41,553 nucleotides of DNA from Bacteroidota bacterium (GCA_014382445.1 JACNJS010000027.1:1-41553), one strand, 5' to 3'. Positions 8,470-16,863 are shown, counted from the stretch's first letter. The notes: generated by a model from the sequence alone, not told the origin. Translations and numbers: made by a program.

Positions 8470-8772
8470 ATGAATAATCCATTTGAAACTCTAGAACAAA
8501 AGCTATCAGTTATCGAGCAGAAACTTGATAACTTGATACAGAAAATTGATGATCCACAATCTTCATCCCCAACTTGGATAACATCAAAACAGTTAGCGAA
8601 ATACCTTGGAATATCAACCACTACTGTCAATAAGTTACGCAGTAGTAAATTACCTTACTATAAATTAGGGGGGAGGATATATTTTAAAAAGCAAGAAGTT
8701 GATGAGTGGATGGAAAAAACCAGACATAAATCGGGCGGCGAATACTTGAACGAATACTTAGGCTTACGATAA
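8470..8772 (+). CDS. Excisionase-like helix-turn-helix protein
   Basis: 100 residues. A short N-terminal coiled coil (LEQKLSVIEQKLDNLIQKI) is followed by a MerR/excisionase-type HTH-17 domain: WITSKQLAKYLGISTTTVNK, then YYKLGGRIYFKKQEVDEWM. Such proteins in Bacteroidota elements act as excision or transcription factors. Its stop codon overlaps the start of the next gene (TAATG), so the two are translationally coupled. Confidence 0.85.
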   Translation: MNNPFETLEQKLSVIEQKLDNLIQKIDDPQSSSPTWITSKQLAKYLGISTTTVNKLRSSKLPYYKLGGRIYFKKQEVDEWMEKTRHKSGGEYLNEYLGLR

Positions 8773-9500
8773 TGGAAGAAAAAGTACTGAAAGAAATAAG
8801 AGAGATTAAGAAGTTGCTTTCAGAAATGCTTGGAACTTCTGATCTTCCGACCAAAGAAAAGTTCTCGAAGGAAGCCATAACCAAAGCCGCAAAAGAATAC
8901 CGTAAAATGGCCATAGAGAGAGGTGAATGGCTTCCTGATGATGAAATACGTAAAGTTATAAGGAAAGCCCCTTGGAGGTCAGGAAAGGTAATAATAGAGA
9001 AGTTTGGGTTCACAAACTATTTTAAGAGAGGGCATACTTTCTATTTCAGTAAAAAAGACCTTATTGCACTCAATGTTGTATTAAAGAAAAAGAATATAAA
9101 CTTAGCTGAATACTGTGAATTACTTGATGATCAGGCTAACTTTGAGAAATATCGTCAGAGGGCGAATCAAACTGATGGGAGAAAATCAAAGATAAGGTTC
9201 AGGATTCCTGAGGGACTAGAAGGATTAAACTCTAAGCACTATCCTCCTCCCTCTGAAGAAGCAATTATCAACGAAATAGCTAACTATATGGAAGAGGTTA
9301 AGAAATTTGACCTATCCGAGTATATTAGTTTTGCTGAAAAGAATACTTACGCATGGTTCAAATATGATTATAGTTTGGATAGATACGTAGACTCTAAGCT
9401 GAAGAAATATTGTAAGGATTGGTGTTTTAAGTTTAACTATGCAAATAATGCTTTGAAGAAAATAAGGAAGATAGAATCAGGGGATGATAGGCAGTATTAG
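8772..9500 (+). CDS. Unknown 242-residue protein coupled to the HTH gene
   Basis: I do not recognise a family. The protein begins with a charged helix (MEEKVLKEIREIKKLLSEML) reminiscent of the coiled coil in the HTH partner. It has a middle region with YFKRGHTFYFSKKDLIALN and a C-terminus rich in Lys, Tyr and Trp/Phe (WFKYDYSLDRY, CKDWCFKFNYAN). The start ATG overlaps the preceding stop by one base. No signal peptide or membrane segment. The coupling suggests the pair acts together in element maintenance. Confidence 0.7.
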   Translation: MEEKVLKEIREIKKLLSEMLGTSDLPTKEKFSKEAITKAAKEYRKMAIERGEWLPDDEIRKVIRKAPWRSGKVIIEKFGFTNYFKRGHTFYFSKKDLIALNVVLKKKNINLAEYCELLDDQANFEKYRQRANQTDGRKSKIRFRIPEGLEGLNSKHYPPPSEEAIINEIANYMEEVKKFDLSEYISFAEKNTYAWFKYDYSLDRYVDSKLKKYCKDWCFKFNYANNALKKIRKIESGDDRQY

Positions 9501-9542
9501 TTATTGGCTTTATATTAGATCAAATTCTCTGCGATACTTTGT

Positions 9543-9857
9543 TCATATCTCAGTCCTAATCTCCATCAAAATACTTTGGAATTTCGATTCACATATCTCG
9601 GAAGGCTTACGAGGAGAGTCTGGAAATGGAGCAAGTAGGCTTACTATGATTTCTTGAGCAGCTTCCTCTATCATGTTGTGTTTAGTAATGAAGTTACTTT
9701 TCACTGATAGAGCAAACTCCACTGTTGTCTCCACATTCTTTCTGAGAAGCCCTTGCTCATGCAATCTGAGTAGGTTTTGAGGTTCATAATCTCTCATCCA
9801 TATCAGCCTTGTCATGGCTTCAGGAGTGTCAATAATTGGGATTATACTTTTATTCAT
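9543..9857 (-). CDS. Hypothetical protein downstream of rep
   Basis: 104 residues, soluble and predicted mostly helical (TPEAMTRLIWMRDYEPQNLL; MIEEAAQEIIVSLLAPFPDS). No recognised domain. It begins 84 bp after the end of the rep gene on the same strand. The gap contains the 10-bp palindrome TAGCATGCTA (9894-9903). Codon use and the upstream context suggest a real small gene of the element. Confidence 0.6.
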   Translation of the reverse strand: MNKSIIPIIDTPEAMTRLIWMRDYEPQNLLRLHEQGLLRKNVETTVEFALSVKSNFITKHNMIEEAAQEIIVSLLAPFPDSPRKPSEICESKFQSILMEIRTEI

Positions 9858-9893
9858 TTCAGTTTGATATGTTTGCTAATTTACTCAATAATG

Positions 9894-9903
9894 TAGCATG
9901 CTA
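9894..9903. other. 10-bp palindrome between rep and downstream gene
   Basis: TAGCATGCTA is a perfect palindrome in the 84-bp gap after rep. It could be part of an origin or a regulator site, but nothing besides position supports this. Confidence 0.25.
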
Positions 9904-9941
9904 ACGTACAATGTAATATATGTGATATGTGATTTAGGGTG

Positions 9942-10991
9942 TTATTGGAGTGTTGTATCTATGTTATTGTAAAGTAGATTCTGAAGGTGTGGGTCTAATT
10001 GAAAATCGGCAAACACTTGTCCAGTGAACTCGCTATACCAATCTGCATTTGAAGGGTCGTAAATCCAAATGTCGTAGTCTGTAACACTTGCAATCTTGGT
10101 TTCATGTTCTATTGTTGTCTGTGGTAGGTTAAAACCAAACCGGTCAAAGATTCGGTGATCTTTCATTGTAGAGAGGATGTTATACATTGCTGCTACATAT
10201 ATTTTTGGGGATATTTTTCTTGAAGCCTTGTTTTTTAAGTCAGGTTCTGTAAATATCTTAGTACCATATTTAATGATTTCGATGAGGCTGCTTTCTATAC
10301 TGCTTATTTTGCGAATATCTTGACACCATGCCTCATTATGCTTTTTAGTCCAAATGTCTAACCAGTCTGTTTTCAATTGTAGGGCTATTTCCTTATTGGG
10401 AACAATGATGTGGTAGTGAGGATTATAAGTTTTCGTAACTGGGTTAAAATTGCATTCTAAAGACTTTATACCTATTAGTTTGATGCCTTTACCCCGCTGA
10501 TGCCTTTTTTTATTACGTTCTTTAATCTTTCCGAAAGCTCTCACCATGCCATCTATCATAATCGGTAATCTTTTAGCTGAGCATGCCCTGATTGTGAGGG
10601 TAACAAAGTGAGGGTCTTCCCATGAGCTTAATACCGGTAGGTATTTATTAATCATTTCTGCTTTACGTATTCCAAGGCATATAGTGCAATATCTATTCTT
10701 GCAATACTTACTGTAAATACGTTTCTCATAAGTAATAAGTTTGTTTTGACAGTAGTATGTATTCCATAATGATTTCTCCATTACAATATCATTTTTCTTC
10801 TTGGCGACATCAATTAAACTCAATATCATTTTTTGCGTGATAATTTTCTTTTTCGCTTTCCTGCTTAATTCACCCCTATTGCTTGGTTTTGAGCCATTTC
10901 CTCCAATCAGAACAGATGGTAATGTAGTATGAGCTGTCCCGCTTTGTGCTAATGTATTGAATTGCCCCTCCTGAAGGTTACCTCTTTCCAT
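9942..10991 (-). CDS. rep: Rolling-circle replication initiator (Rep_1-like)
   Basis: 349 residues. A Cys-rich segment, KYCKNRYCTICLGIRKAEM (Cys97, 102, 105), resembles the zinc-like motif of plasmid Rep_1 proteins. Motif 1 is HFVTLTIRA (129-133). Motif 2 is the metal-binding HUH pair in YNPHYHIIVPN (His192, His194). Motif 3 is EIIKYGTK with a candidate catalytic Tyr242. By family knowledge these proteins nick the double-strand origin and stay bound to the 5' end through the tyrosine. It lies 2 bp after an HTH gene on the same strand. Finding it in a tRNA-integrated element suggests rolling-circle replication of the excised circle. It might instead act as a relaxase for mobilisation. Confidence 0.85.
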   Translation of the reverse strand: MERGNLQEGQFNTLAQSGTAHTTLPSVLIGGNGSKPSNRGELSRKAKKKIITQKMILSLIDVAKKKNDIVMEKSLWNTYYCQNKLITYEKRIYSKYCKNRYCTICLGIRKAEMINKYLPVLSSWEDPHFVTLTIRACSAKRLPIMIDGMVRAFGKIKERNKKRHQRGKGIKLIGIKSLECNFNPVTKTYNPHYHIIVPNKEIALQLKTDWLDIWTKKHNEAWCQDIRKISSIESSLIEIIKYGTKIFTEPDLKNKASRKISPKIYVAAMYNILSTMKDHRIFDRFGFNLPQTTIEHETKIASVTDYDIWIYDPSNADWYSEFTGQVFADFQLDPHLQNLLYNNIDTTLQ

Positions 10992-10993
10992 CG

Positions 10994-11305
10994 TTATACC
11001 CTTTCTTTTAAAGCGGGATCAACGTCTGAACGACGGTAGCGTACTTGGTTACCGATTTTAAGGTTTGCTAATGTTCCATTTTTGTTCCAGTGGTGCAGGG
11101 TAGGTAAGGAAACTTTTAGAATGTCGGAGACTTGTGCTCTGGTAAGAAGCTCTTCAGGTTTGTTTAATCCCTTTAAGATACGAGTAGTTTCTTTGGTAGT
11201 ATCTCTAACCAACTTTTCTGCGAAAGTGATTAGGTCAAACCCATTAAGACTCACTGAAAGTTGCTTTGCTATTTCTGGGTTTGATCTTAAAAAATCTAGT
11301 TTCAT
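10994..11305 (-). CDS. Helix-turn-helix protein, excisionase/MerR-like
   Basis: 103 residues with a C-terminal HTH-17-type domain: LLTRAQVSDILKVSLPTLHH, then KIGNQVRYRRSDVD. The N-terminal half is helical. It lies immediately upstream of rep with a 2-bp gap, so it probably shares its transcript and may control rep or assist excision. Proteins of this type next to integrases in Bacteroidota elements often serve as recombination directionality factors. Confidence 0.85.
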   Translation of the reverse strand: MKLDFLRSNPEIAKQLSVSLNGFDLITFAEKLVRDTTKETTRILKGLNKPEELLTRAQVSDILKVSLPTLHHWNKNGTLANLKIGNQVRYRRSDVDPALKERV

Positions 11306-11384
11306 ATCAATTAATTTTGATGTAAAACTCGTGTTAATCGAATCCGAGAAAGTGACCTAGGTAACTTGGTGAGTTAGGGTACTC

Positions 11385-12218
11385 TTATAAAAAGTTAAAT
11401 AAACTACAGTACTGTTCAATTTCTGCTCTTTGGCCAAATTTGAAAAAGTGACCACTTGACTTATACTTGAAATATTCTCCAAAAGAAATTGATATTTCTT
11501 TGTCGGTGTATGCCTTTCTTAGGTATTTTCCGTCTTGTATTTTGAGAGATAAAGCTGCAAGCAGTTTTTCTTTGGGATTTCGAGAAGTAGCTGCTATGAC
11601 TTTGCCTTTCCATACACCATCTATGATAAACCCTCTATCGGTTAATGTTTGAGTAATTTCATTCAGCACGTTAACATCAATGAACATTTCTTCTAAGGTT
11701 ATATTTTTCTCTGATTTAACCTTGTGTTTCGTAAACTTCTCACCCTCACTTGCAATAAAACTATTAACAGTTATGTCCACATCCTCTTTGGATACAAGTA
11801 ATGTGTCCTCAGTTATGAATCTTTCTATTTCAGCAACGGTTATCGGAATGTTAAGGATGCTCTTCCCTATAGGAATATTAAGTGATCTGCCACCCGTAAT
11901 ACTCTCTTTCAAAAGAGTTTTTCTGTATGGTTCAGATGTAATTAGATTCTTTATCAGATCAACTAGTGGTGCTATCATTAGCTCTGACTTTTTGGTTATT
12001 TTATCATCTTTTTTGACCAAACCAATACCTAAAAGTGCAAGCCCTCCAACAAAGTCAATGATAATATTTTTCTCAATAGACTTATCTGCTTCAAGGTAGG
12101 TATCAACTATGATGATCAGCGATTCGAGTTTTATGAAGATGTTTTTGTAAAATGGGTCTTCGTTGCACCAAAAGTTAGTTTCTCTTAAAAGGACTTCATT
12201 TATTGGATTATACTCCAT
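11385..12218 (-). CDS. Unknown 277-residue protein beside integrase
   Basis: No family recognised. The N-terminal half is helical and partly hydrophobic (IIIDFVGGLALLGIGLVKK). The C-terminal part contains FIIDGVWKGKVIAATSRNPK and a Tyr/Phe-rich end (GHFFKFGQRAEIEQYCSLF). It starts 49 bp downstream of the integrase stop on the same strand. In related Bacteroidota elements the gene after the integrase is commonly an accessory factor, but that is inference from position only. Confidence 0.65.
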   Translation of the reverse strand: MEYNPINEVLLRETNFWCNEDPFYKNIFIKLESLIIIVDTYLEADKSIEKNIIIDFVGGLALLGIGLVKKDDKITKKSELMIAPLVDLIKNLITSEPYRKTLLKESITGGRSLNIPIGKSILNIPITVAEIERFITEDTLLVSKEDVDITVNSFIASEGEKFTKHKVKSEKNITLEEMFIDVNVLNEITQTLTDRGFIIDGVWKGKVIAATSRNPKEKLLAALSLKIQDGKYLRKAYTDKEISISFGEYFKYKSSGHFFKFGQRAEIEQYCSLFNFL

Positions 12219-12267
12219 TATATCAGCGTTTATTGAGGTTGTGGTTAATTTTGAATTATACGGTCGA

Positions 12268-13536
12268 CTACTTAACTACTGATAAATGACTACCTGTTTT
12301 TAACCAAATATCCCTTAGTTTATGTGCCTGCTCTTCTTTGGTCATCTTAATATATTTCATAAATGATGATTCTGTTTTATGCCCTGTCATTGCCATAATA
12401 GTAATTGTTGGAATATCATCCTTAAACATATTTGTTGCGAATGATCTTCTGGCTAAATGTGTAGATACTAACTGCCATTTTTTTAAAAATATTGTTTCCT
12501 TCTTTCCAGCTTTGGTGATATGTTTAGTGACACCTTCTTTGAATTTGGCCTCTTTAGCAATATCTCTAAGATACTCATTGAACTTATTATTTGAAATTGG
12601 TTTGGGTAGATTATAGTCATATTTGTTGAGAATGGATTCAACAACAGGGTGTAAAGGAATCATTACAAAGCTGGAGGTCTTATCCTGCTGATATTTTAGA
12701 AAGCCATTATTGATATTTTCTTGCCTGACATGTTTCAAATCCGCAAATCTTATTCCTGTCCAGCAAGCGACTAAGAATAAATCTCGAATGTGTTCCAAGT
12801 GCGAAGTCTTTGATAGGTTCATCTCAAATAATTTTTGAAGCTCTTCTTTGTTCAGATAAATGCTTTCGCTTTCTTCTGTTAAAACCTTAAAATCTTTAAA
12901 CTGATCACTGGAAATAAACTCAGGAGTAGCGGCATTAAGAAAAACCTTCAATACCTTTATTTTTTTTCCAATAGTGTTTAGTGCATATTCCTTTTCAAAT
13001 GTTAGGTATAGTACAAAATTGTCGTAAAACTTTTTTGTCATATCTCGGAAGCTATATTCCTCCTTTCCACTATAGGTTGTAAAGCTTTTTAAGTCTTCAA
13101 AAGTCTTGGTATAGTCTTGTATTGTTCTTGTTGATGCTATATGTCCTGATGGTAGTATTCTTTGCGGAGCTCTATCAATAAAGTCTTGAATAAAAGTAAA
13201 CAAAGTAGCAGTCTTTATTTTATACTTGTTGGGTTTGTTAAACTTGTCAATAGTCAGCCTAAGCCAAGTGCCAGAAGGGTCTTCCGTAATGCCTTTATAC
13301 TCTGATAGAATCCATTTTTCTAAATCTTTTAATTTATCACTATCTTTATCTTTGTCCTTGTTTGCAGCCCTTTGCCTTATCTTGTGTGTCTCATTACTGA
13401 AATAGTCCGGTAATACTTCAATTCCTGTTTTTGCAGTTAAATCAACTTTCCGTCCATCTTTGAGTCGAACATAAATGTTAACTCTTTTTGAAGGTTTTTT
13501 TTTGGGAGGTCTGGTAAAAAAAATAATTGATGCCAT
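12268..13536 (-). CDS. int: Tyrosine recombinase/integrase
   Basis: 422 residues with Bacteroidota integrase architecture. There is an N-terminal arm-binding domain (~10-110), a SAM-like core-binding domain (~110-210) and a C-terminal catalytic domain. Visible catalytic residues are Arg263 in WTGIRFADL, His360 and Arg363 in THLARRSF, His386 in MTGHKTES and the nucleophile Tyr395 in SFMKYIKM. The family joins the circular form to a target, here the tRNA-Asp 3' end duplicated at 3168 and 13741. The gene is last in the element, 205 bp from the right core. Upstream lie two CCCCACAT motifs 11 bp apart. Confidence 0.96.
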   Translation of the reverse strand: MASIIFFTRPPKKKPSKRVNIYVRLKDGRKVDLTAKTGIEVLPDYFSNETHKIRQRAANKDKDKDSDKLKDLEKWILSEYKGITEDPSGTWLRLTIDKFNKPNKYKIKTATLFTFIQDFIDRAPQRILPSGHIASTRTIQDYTKTFEDLKSFTTYSGKEEYSFRDMTKKFYDNFVLYLTFEKEYALNTIGKKIKVLKVFLNAATPEFISSDQFKDFKVLTEESESIYLNKEELQKLFEMNLSKTSHLEHIRDLFLVACWTGIRFADLKHVRQENINNGFLKYQQDKTSSFVMIPLHPVVESILNKYDYNLPKPISNNKFNEYLRDIAKEAKFKEGVTKHITKAGKKETIFLKKWQLVSTHLARRSFATNMFKDDIPTITIMAMTGHKTESSFMKYIKMTKEEQAHKLRDIWLKTGSHLSVVK

Positions 13537-13586
13537 TTTGATTGTCTTTATAAAATCAATGCAAAGCTAATCAAATATATTTCTTT

Positions 13587-13605
13587 CCCCACATTTTCCC
13601 CACAT
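13587..13605 (+). promoter_or_regulatory. Paired CCCCACAT motifs, candidate integrase arm sites
   Basis: CCCCACAT occurs at 13587-13594 and 13598-13605, 11 bp apart. The same pair with the same spacing is at the left end (3233-3240, 3244-3251), and a single copy is in the right-hand repeat (13805-13812). A one-turn spacing near both ends and next to int suggests arm-type binding sites. This is inference. Confidence 0.5.
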
Positions 13606-13740
13606 TTAGTTAATCTAATGAAATCTTAATTAATCTTACTTAATCATATGTGATTTACAGAAGTGCTGTAAATACTGCATTATAGGATAATTTGGTCATG
13701 TTTCCAGTATGTTAGGATTTTGCAAAAATTAACTCTGAGT

Positions 13741-13946
13741 AGTCCCGTCCAGACCGCAGAGCCTAATTAGTTTTCAGCTAGTTAGGTTTTTTTATGTCTA
13801 TTTTCCCCACATAAAGAAAAACTCATCAATTTTTGTCTTTATTTTTCATATTGAGAACTAAGTTATTTCATTAGTTAAACTATTCATAACCACATACATT
13901 ATTTTGATAGAGTATAATTATACTTTAGGGATATAATCACTATTTC
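13741..13946 (+). repeat. Right integration repeat: attR plus a second left end
   Basis: It begins with the exact 18-bp tRNA-Asp end and continues with a diverged version of the whole left end of the element: terminator hairpin, one CCCCACAT, TCTTTATTTTTCATATTGAG, ATAATTAT and CACTATTTC. The element itself cannot supply a second left end on its right side, so I infer that this is the left end of another, related element lying in tandem. The homology stops at 13946, exactly where HsdR-like coding sequence begins. Confidence 0.8.
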
Positions 13947-14032
13947 AGGGTGGTATTGGTAAGATATTTCAGTTGTTTGGGAGCGAAATGGAGAAGGTGG
14001 CGGATGAGTTGAGTGAGGCACTAGTAGCCTGA
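13943..14032 (+). pseudogene. C-terminal remnant of a second HsdR
   Basis: Reading from 13943 gives FQGGIGKIFQLFGSEMEKV and then ADELSEALVA and a stop at 14030-14032. This resembles the extreme C-terminus of EcoEI-type HsdR proteins (GGLGK-QLFG, then ELNE-LA). It has no start and is preceded by a stop at 13934. It is fused directly to the duplicated element left end. In the intact element hsdR sat next to that same end, so this is most simply an internal deletion in a tandem relative. The assignment rests on ~30 residues recalled from the family. Confidence 0.6.
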
Positions 14033-14158
14033 TTACTAATGGTAGTACATGAGGAAGTTTTGACAACCTTAGTTTATTACCCTTTACATTATATATATCC
14101 CTAATTATATGACAAAATATTGTAGTTTTATCCCTCAGTTTATAACAAATATAGTAAT

Positions 14159-14443
14159 ATGTTTCATCGTACAATCATAGAGGATTTCAAAAAATGGGCG
14201 GCAAAACCCGAAAGTAGGCCGCTTGTTCTAAGGGGGGCAAGACAAGTGGGTAAGACCACTGCTGTTAAAATATTTGCTAAAGAATATGATATTTTCATTT
14301 ATCTTAACCTTGAAAAAGCGGAGGAACGCAATATTTTTGAAGGTGATTATCCTTTTAGCGATTTGTTGAACAGGCTATTTCTACATGTAGGCAAAGAAAG
14401 AAATGCAGGGAGAGTGCTGATTTTTATTGATATAATCAAATAG
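14159..14443 (+). pseudogene. Truncated AAA/DUF4143-type ATPase
   Basis: 94 residues. P-loop GARQVGKTTAVKIFAKEY and strand IYLNLEKAEERNIFEGD. The frame breaks off at the Walker B site: it reads LIFIDIIK where the full-length paralogue at 32198 has LLFIDEIQ. The family is normally about 380-450 residues with a C-terminal DUF4143 nuclease-like domain, which is absent here. The N-terminus is intact with its own ATG. Likely non-functional debris left at the edge of the tRNA-Asp island. Confidence 0.85.
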
Positions 14444-14470
14444 AAGCTGAAAACCACTATGGACAACTAG

Positions 14471-14695
14471 ACAAAACTAAAAAACCTTTATGTTAATAAC
14501 CATCTAAGCAAGGGGGATCTGGTTTCACCTCAACGTTGGTTAGATGCAGTAGAAGCAATAGACAAGATACTGCTTCAGTACCTACCTCAGTACATCAAGC
14601 AGCTAAAGTTTTTGAATAATATACCCAAAGAATGTTTTGAAGATGAAATATATAATCTCTTTGGGGTTAGTTCCCCGAAGCTCTACTTCGTTTAA
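14471..14695 (+). pseudogene. Unidentified gene remnant
   Basis: An open frame of 74 codons without an ATG, containing KGDLVSPQRWLDAVEAIDKI and IPKECFEDEIYNLFG. It looks protein-like but I do not recognise it. Its last codons run into the palindromic repeat at 14663-14750, so the original C-terminus is gone. Confidence 0.35.
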
Positions 14696-14750
14696 TAACT
14701 AACTTCCAATTGATACCCCGTCAGCTCTGCTGCGAGGTAGTTCATTTCGA
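14663..14750. repeat. Palindromic intergenic repeat
   Basis: Contains TTCCCCGAAGCTCTACTTCG and ACCCCGTCAGCTCTGCTGCG, two imperfect hairpin halves typical of REP-like sequences that occur in many copies in Bacteroidota genomes. It lies between the debris and the 3' end of comEC. Confidence 0.55.
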
Positions 14751-14766
14751 TTTAGACCCAATTACA

Positions 14767-16863
14767 TTATAGCTCAACCACAAACGCCCCATCTGTTTTT
14801 ACATTATAGCAACTGATTCCATATTTACCGGCAGTTTCACTTATCACTTTTTGATCCCAATATGGTACAGATGAGTCAATAATAACCCTGCTAAAATCAA
14901 ATACCAATAGCAATTGATCAAGATCAGTACTCTTTCTCCCTGAAATTATAACCATATCCAAAGCTAACTTTGACTTGGTCGGGTAGTATTGTTTCGTGCC
15001 GTTATTAATAAATATCCTTATATTGTTGAAATACATGAAATTACCACTCGAGTAAAGTAGATTATTTAAACTTGTATCATTCTCTGGTTTAGTATGTGAA
15101 ATATTATCGATGCCCCATTGAATACGGCTGTTCTTAAGATGATAATCCATTTTACTTTCTTCATTAGATAAAATGCTGTCGGTTATTAACACATGATCTT
15201 TACCATCAATAAAATCGTATGTACTGTAGTTGTTTATACTGTATATAACTACTTTTTTTTGATTTAGGATTATATATTGATGATAGGTTTTTAATCCGAT
15301 AATAATCGCGAGCACCAATATAACCGGTAATAGCATAACTAGGTTCTTTTTATTGAGCATTACAAAAGTTAAGACCATAAAAATGTATATCAAAAATACC
15401 ATTGGTAGGGAAGTGTAAATATTATCTATCCCCGAAAGGGGGAGGTGTTTAACCATGCCAACAACGTAATTTAGCAGATAAATCATCCCCGAAAGGAGCC
15501 ACCCTACAAACTGAGGTAACATGGGTATCCATATTGTGGATGCAAATGCCAATCCTGTTGCAATAATTAAAAATGATAATGGGAATGTAAACAGGTTGGT
15601 AAGCCAAAACCAGGGCGGAAAAAAGTGAAAATAATAAGTAACTATCGGGAATGTAGCTAATTGAGCCGCAAACGATAATACTGTAATCGACCATATTTTA
15701 TCTATAACGCTGTTTTTGATGTAAATCAGTTTGTAAATCGGTTGATGGAATGTTACTATACCCGTAACCGCTGCATACGACAACTGAAATCCGACATTAA
15801 AAATCAGGTACGGATTGATAATTAATAAAATTAAAGCGGATACTGCCAAAGTATTGTATGTATCACGATTGCGGACCAGTAAATTTCCGATAATAAATAC
15901 GGATAACATCACTGATGCCCGCTGTACGGAAGGGGAGAGGCCGGTTATCGCTGCATAGGCCCATACTGTACTAAATAGAAGTAATGCTTTAAAAATATTG
16001 TTAAATCGATTGTTTCTCAGAAAACCGAGTAAAAAGTTAATTACCAGATAAATAATACCAACATGAAGTCCTGAAACACACAGTATATGCATAGCACCAG
16101 CCATTATATAATCTTGCTTCAGGTCGCTTTCCATAGTATCATCGTAACCAAGAAGTATAGCGGCTGCAACGGCATAGTTATCACCCGATAAACCATTTTT
16201 ACTAAGCATATCAAGCATCTGCTGCCGCAGACTTCCTGCAATTGCTATAATGGGATTGGACGGGTTGTAACCTATTAATTTCCAATTATTACTGCCGATA
16301 AATGTTGTATAATTAATGCCGTTTTGTTCAAGGTAACTGCCATAGTTAAATTCGCCGGGATTTAACGGACCTTCGGGAGCTGCAAGTTTACCTTCAAATG
16401 CAATTATATCGCCATATTTAAGATTTAAACTTAAAGTGTCTTTAGATATATAACATAGCACTTTTATAGACTTCTGCTGATTTGTTGTGTCATGCTCGAC
16501 AGGTGTAACCATTATAGTTGCTTTAACTGCCTGTTTGCTTTCTGTGGGATTGCTTATAATATTCGCTAAATAGGTTTCATATTTTTCAGATACGGGATAA
16601 TCGTTATTTATGGATGATCTCTCGGATGTAATAAGGATGCCAATAGTAGTAATTAAAATACCGAAAATGAGTCCTGTAAGCCAATTGAACCTGTGTTTTA
16701 ACGATGATAAAGTGAGGGATATGGCAACAGCCAGCAATATTAATGAGATTGAAAGGAATAGTTCATTACTAATATTGCTAATAGCAGGTATATATCTTGT
16801 AATCAGGATACCGATTACAAAGAAAATCAAAATACGTACAAAGGGCCGTACCGACCAGATCAT
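14767..16863 (-). CDS. comEC: ComEC/Rec2 family DNA uptake channel protein
   Basis: A 698-residue multi-spanning membrane protein. The N-terminus has two or three membrane helices (~10-75), then an OB-fold-like segment (~100-215), then the competence core. The core carries the signature LCVSGLHVGIIYLVINFLLG (~265), GLSPSVQRASVM and many helices up to ~525. The C-terminal ~170 residues are soluble but lack the HxHxDH metallo-beta-lactamase motif, as is usual for Bacteroidota ComEC. The family forms the inner-membrane channel for transforming DNA. It is on the same strand as lpxB further right, with an accretion region between. Confidence 0.93.
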   Translation of the reverse strand: MIWSVRPFVRILIFFVIGILITRYIPAISNISNELFLSISLILLAVAISLTLSSLKHRFNWLTGLIFGILITTIGILITSERSSINNDYPVSEKYETYLANIISNPTESKQAVKATIMVTPVEHDTTNQQKSIKVLCYISKDTLSLNLKYGDIIAFEGKLAAPEGPLNPGEFNYGSYLEQNGINYTTFIGSNNWKLIGYNPSNPIIAIAGSLRQQMLDMLSKNGLSGDNYAVAAAILLGYDDTMESDLKQDYIMAGAMHILCVSGLHVGIIYLVINFLLGFLRNNRFNNIFKALLLFSTVWAYAAITGLSPSVQRASVMLSVFIIGNLLVRNRDTYNTLAVSALILLIINPYLIFNVGFQLSYAAVTGIVTFHQPIYKLIYIKNSVIDKIWSITVLSFAAQLATFPIVTYYFHFFPPWFWLTNLFTFPLSFLIIATGLAFASTIWIPMLPQFVGWLLSGMIYLLNYVVGMVKHLPLSGIDNIYTSLPMVFLIYIFMVLTFVMLNKKNLVMLLPVILVLAIIIGLKTYHQYIILNQKKVVIYSINNYSTYDFIDGKDHVLITDSILSNEESKMDYHLKNSRIQWGIDNISHTKPENDTSLNNLLYSSGNFMYFNNIRIFINNGTKQYYPTKSKLALDMVIISGRKSTDLDQLLLVFDFSRVIIDSSVPYWDQKVISETAGKYGISCYNVKTDGAFVVEL

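Larger units (their letters stand above)
3185..13758. mobile_element. tRNA-Asp integrative element with rolling-circle Rep and type I RM island
   Basis: About 10.6 kb bounded by 18-bp exact copies of the tRNA-Asp 3' end. The tyrosine integrase lies just inside the right end and points inward. Behind it on the minus strand follow an unknown 277-residue protein, an excisionase-like HTH protein, a rolling-circle replication initiator and a 104-residue unknown. The left half, on the plus strand, carries a decayed type I restriction-modification island and an HTH/unknown gene pair. No relaxase, mating-pore, capsid or terminase gene is visible. I infer a plasmid-like integrative element whose excised form replicates by rolling circle. 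Paired CCCCACAT motifs near both ends may be integrase arm sites. Confidence 0.85.

Noticed and set aside
3185-13758. Prophage or conjugative element
   Set aside because: No capsid, terminase, portal, lysis, relaxase or mating-pore gene is visible.
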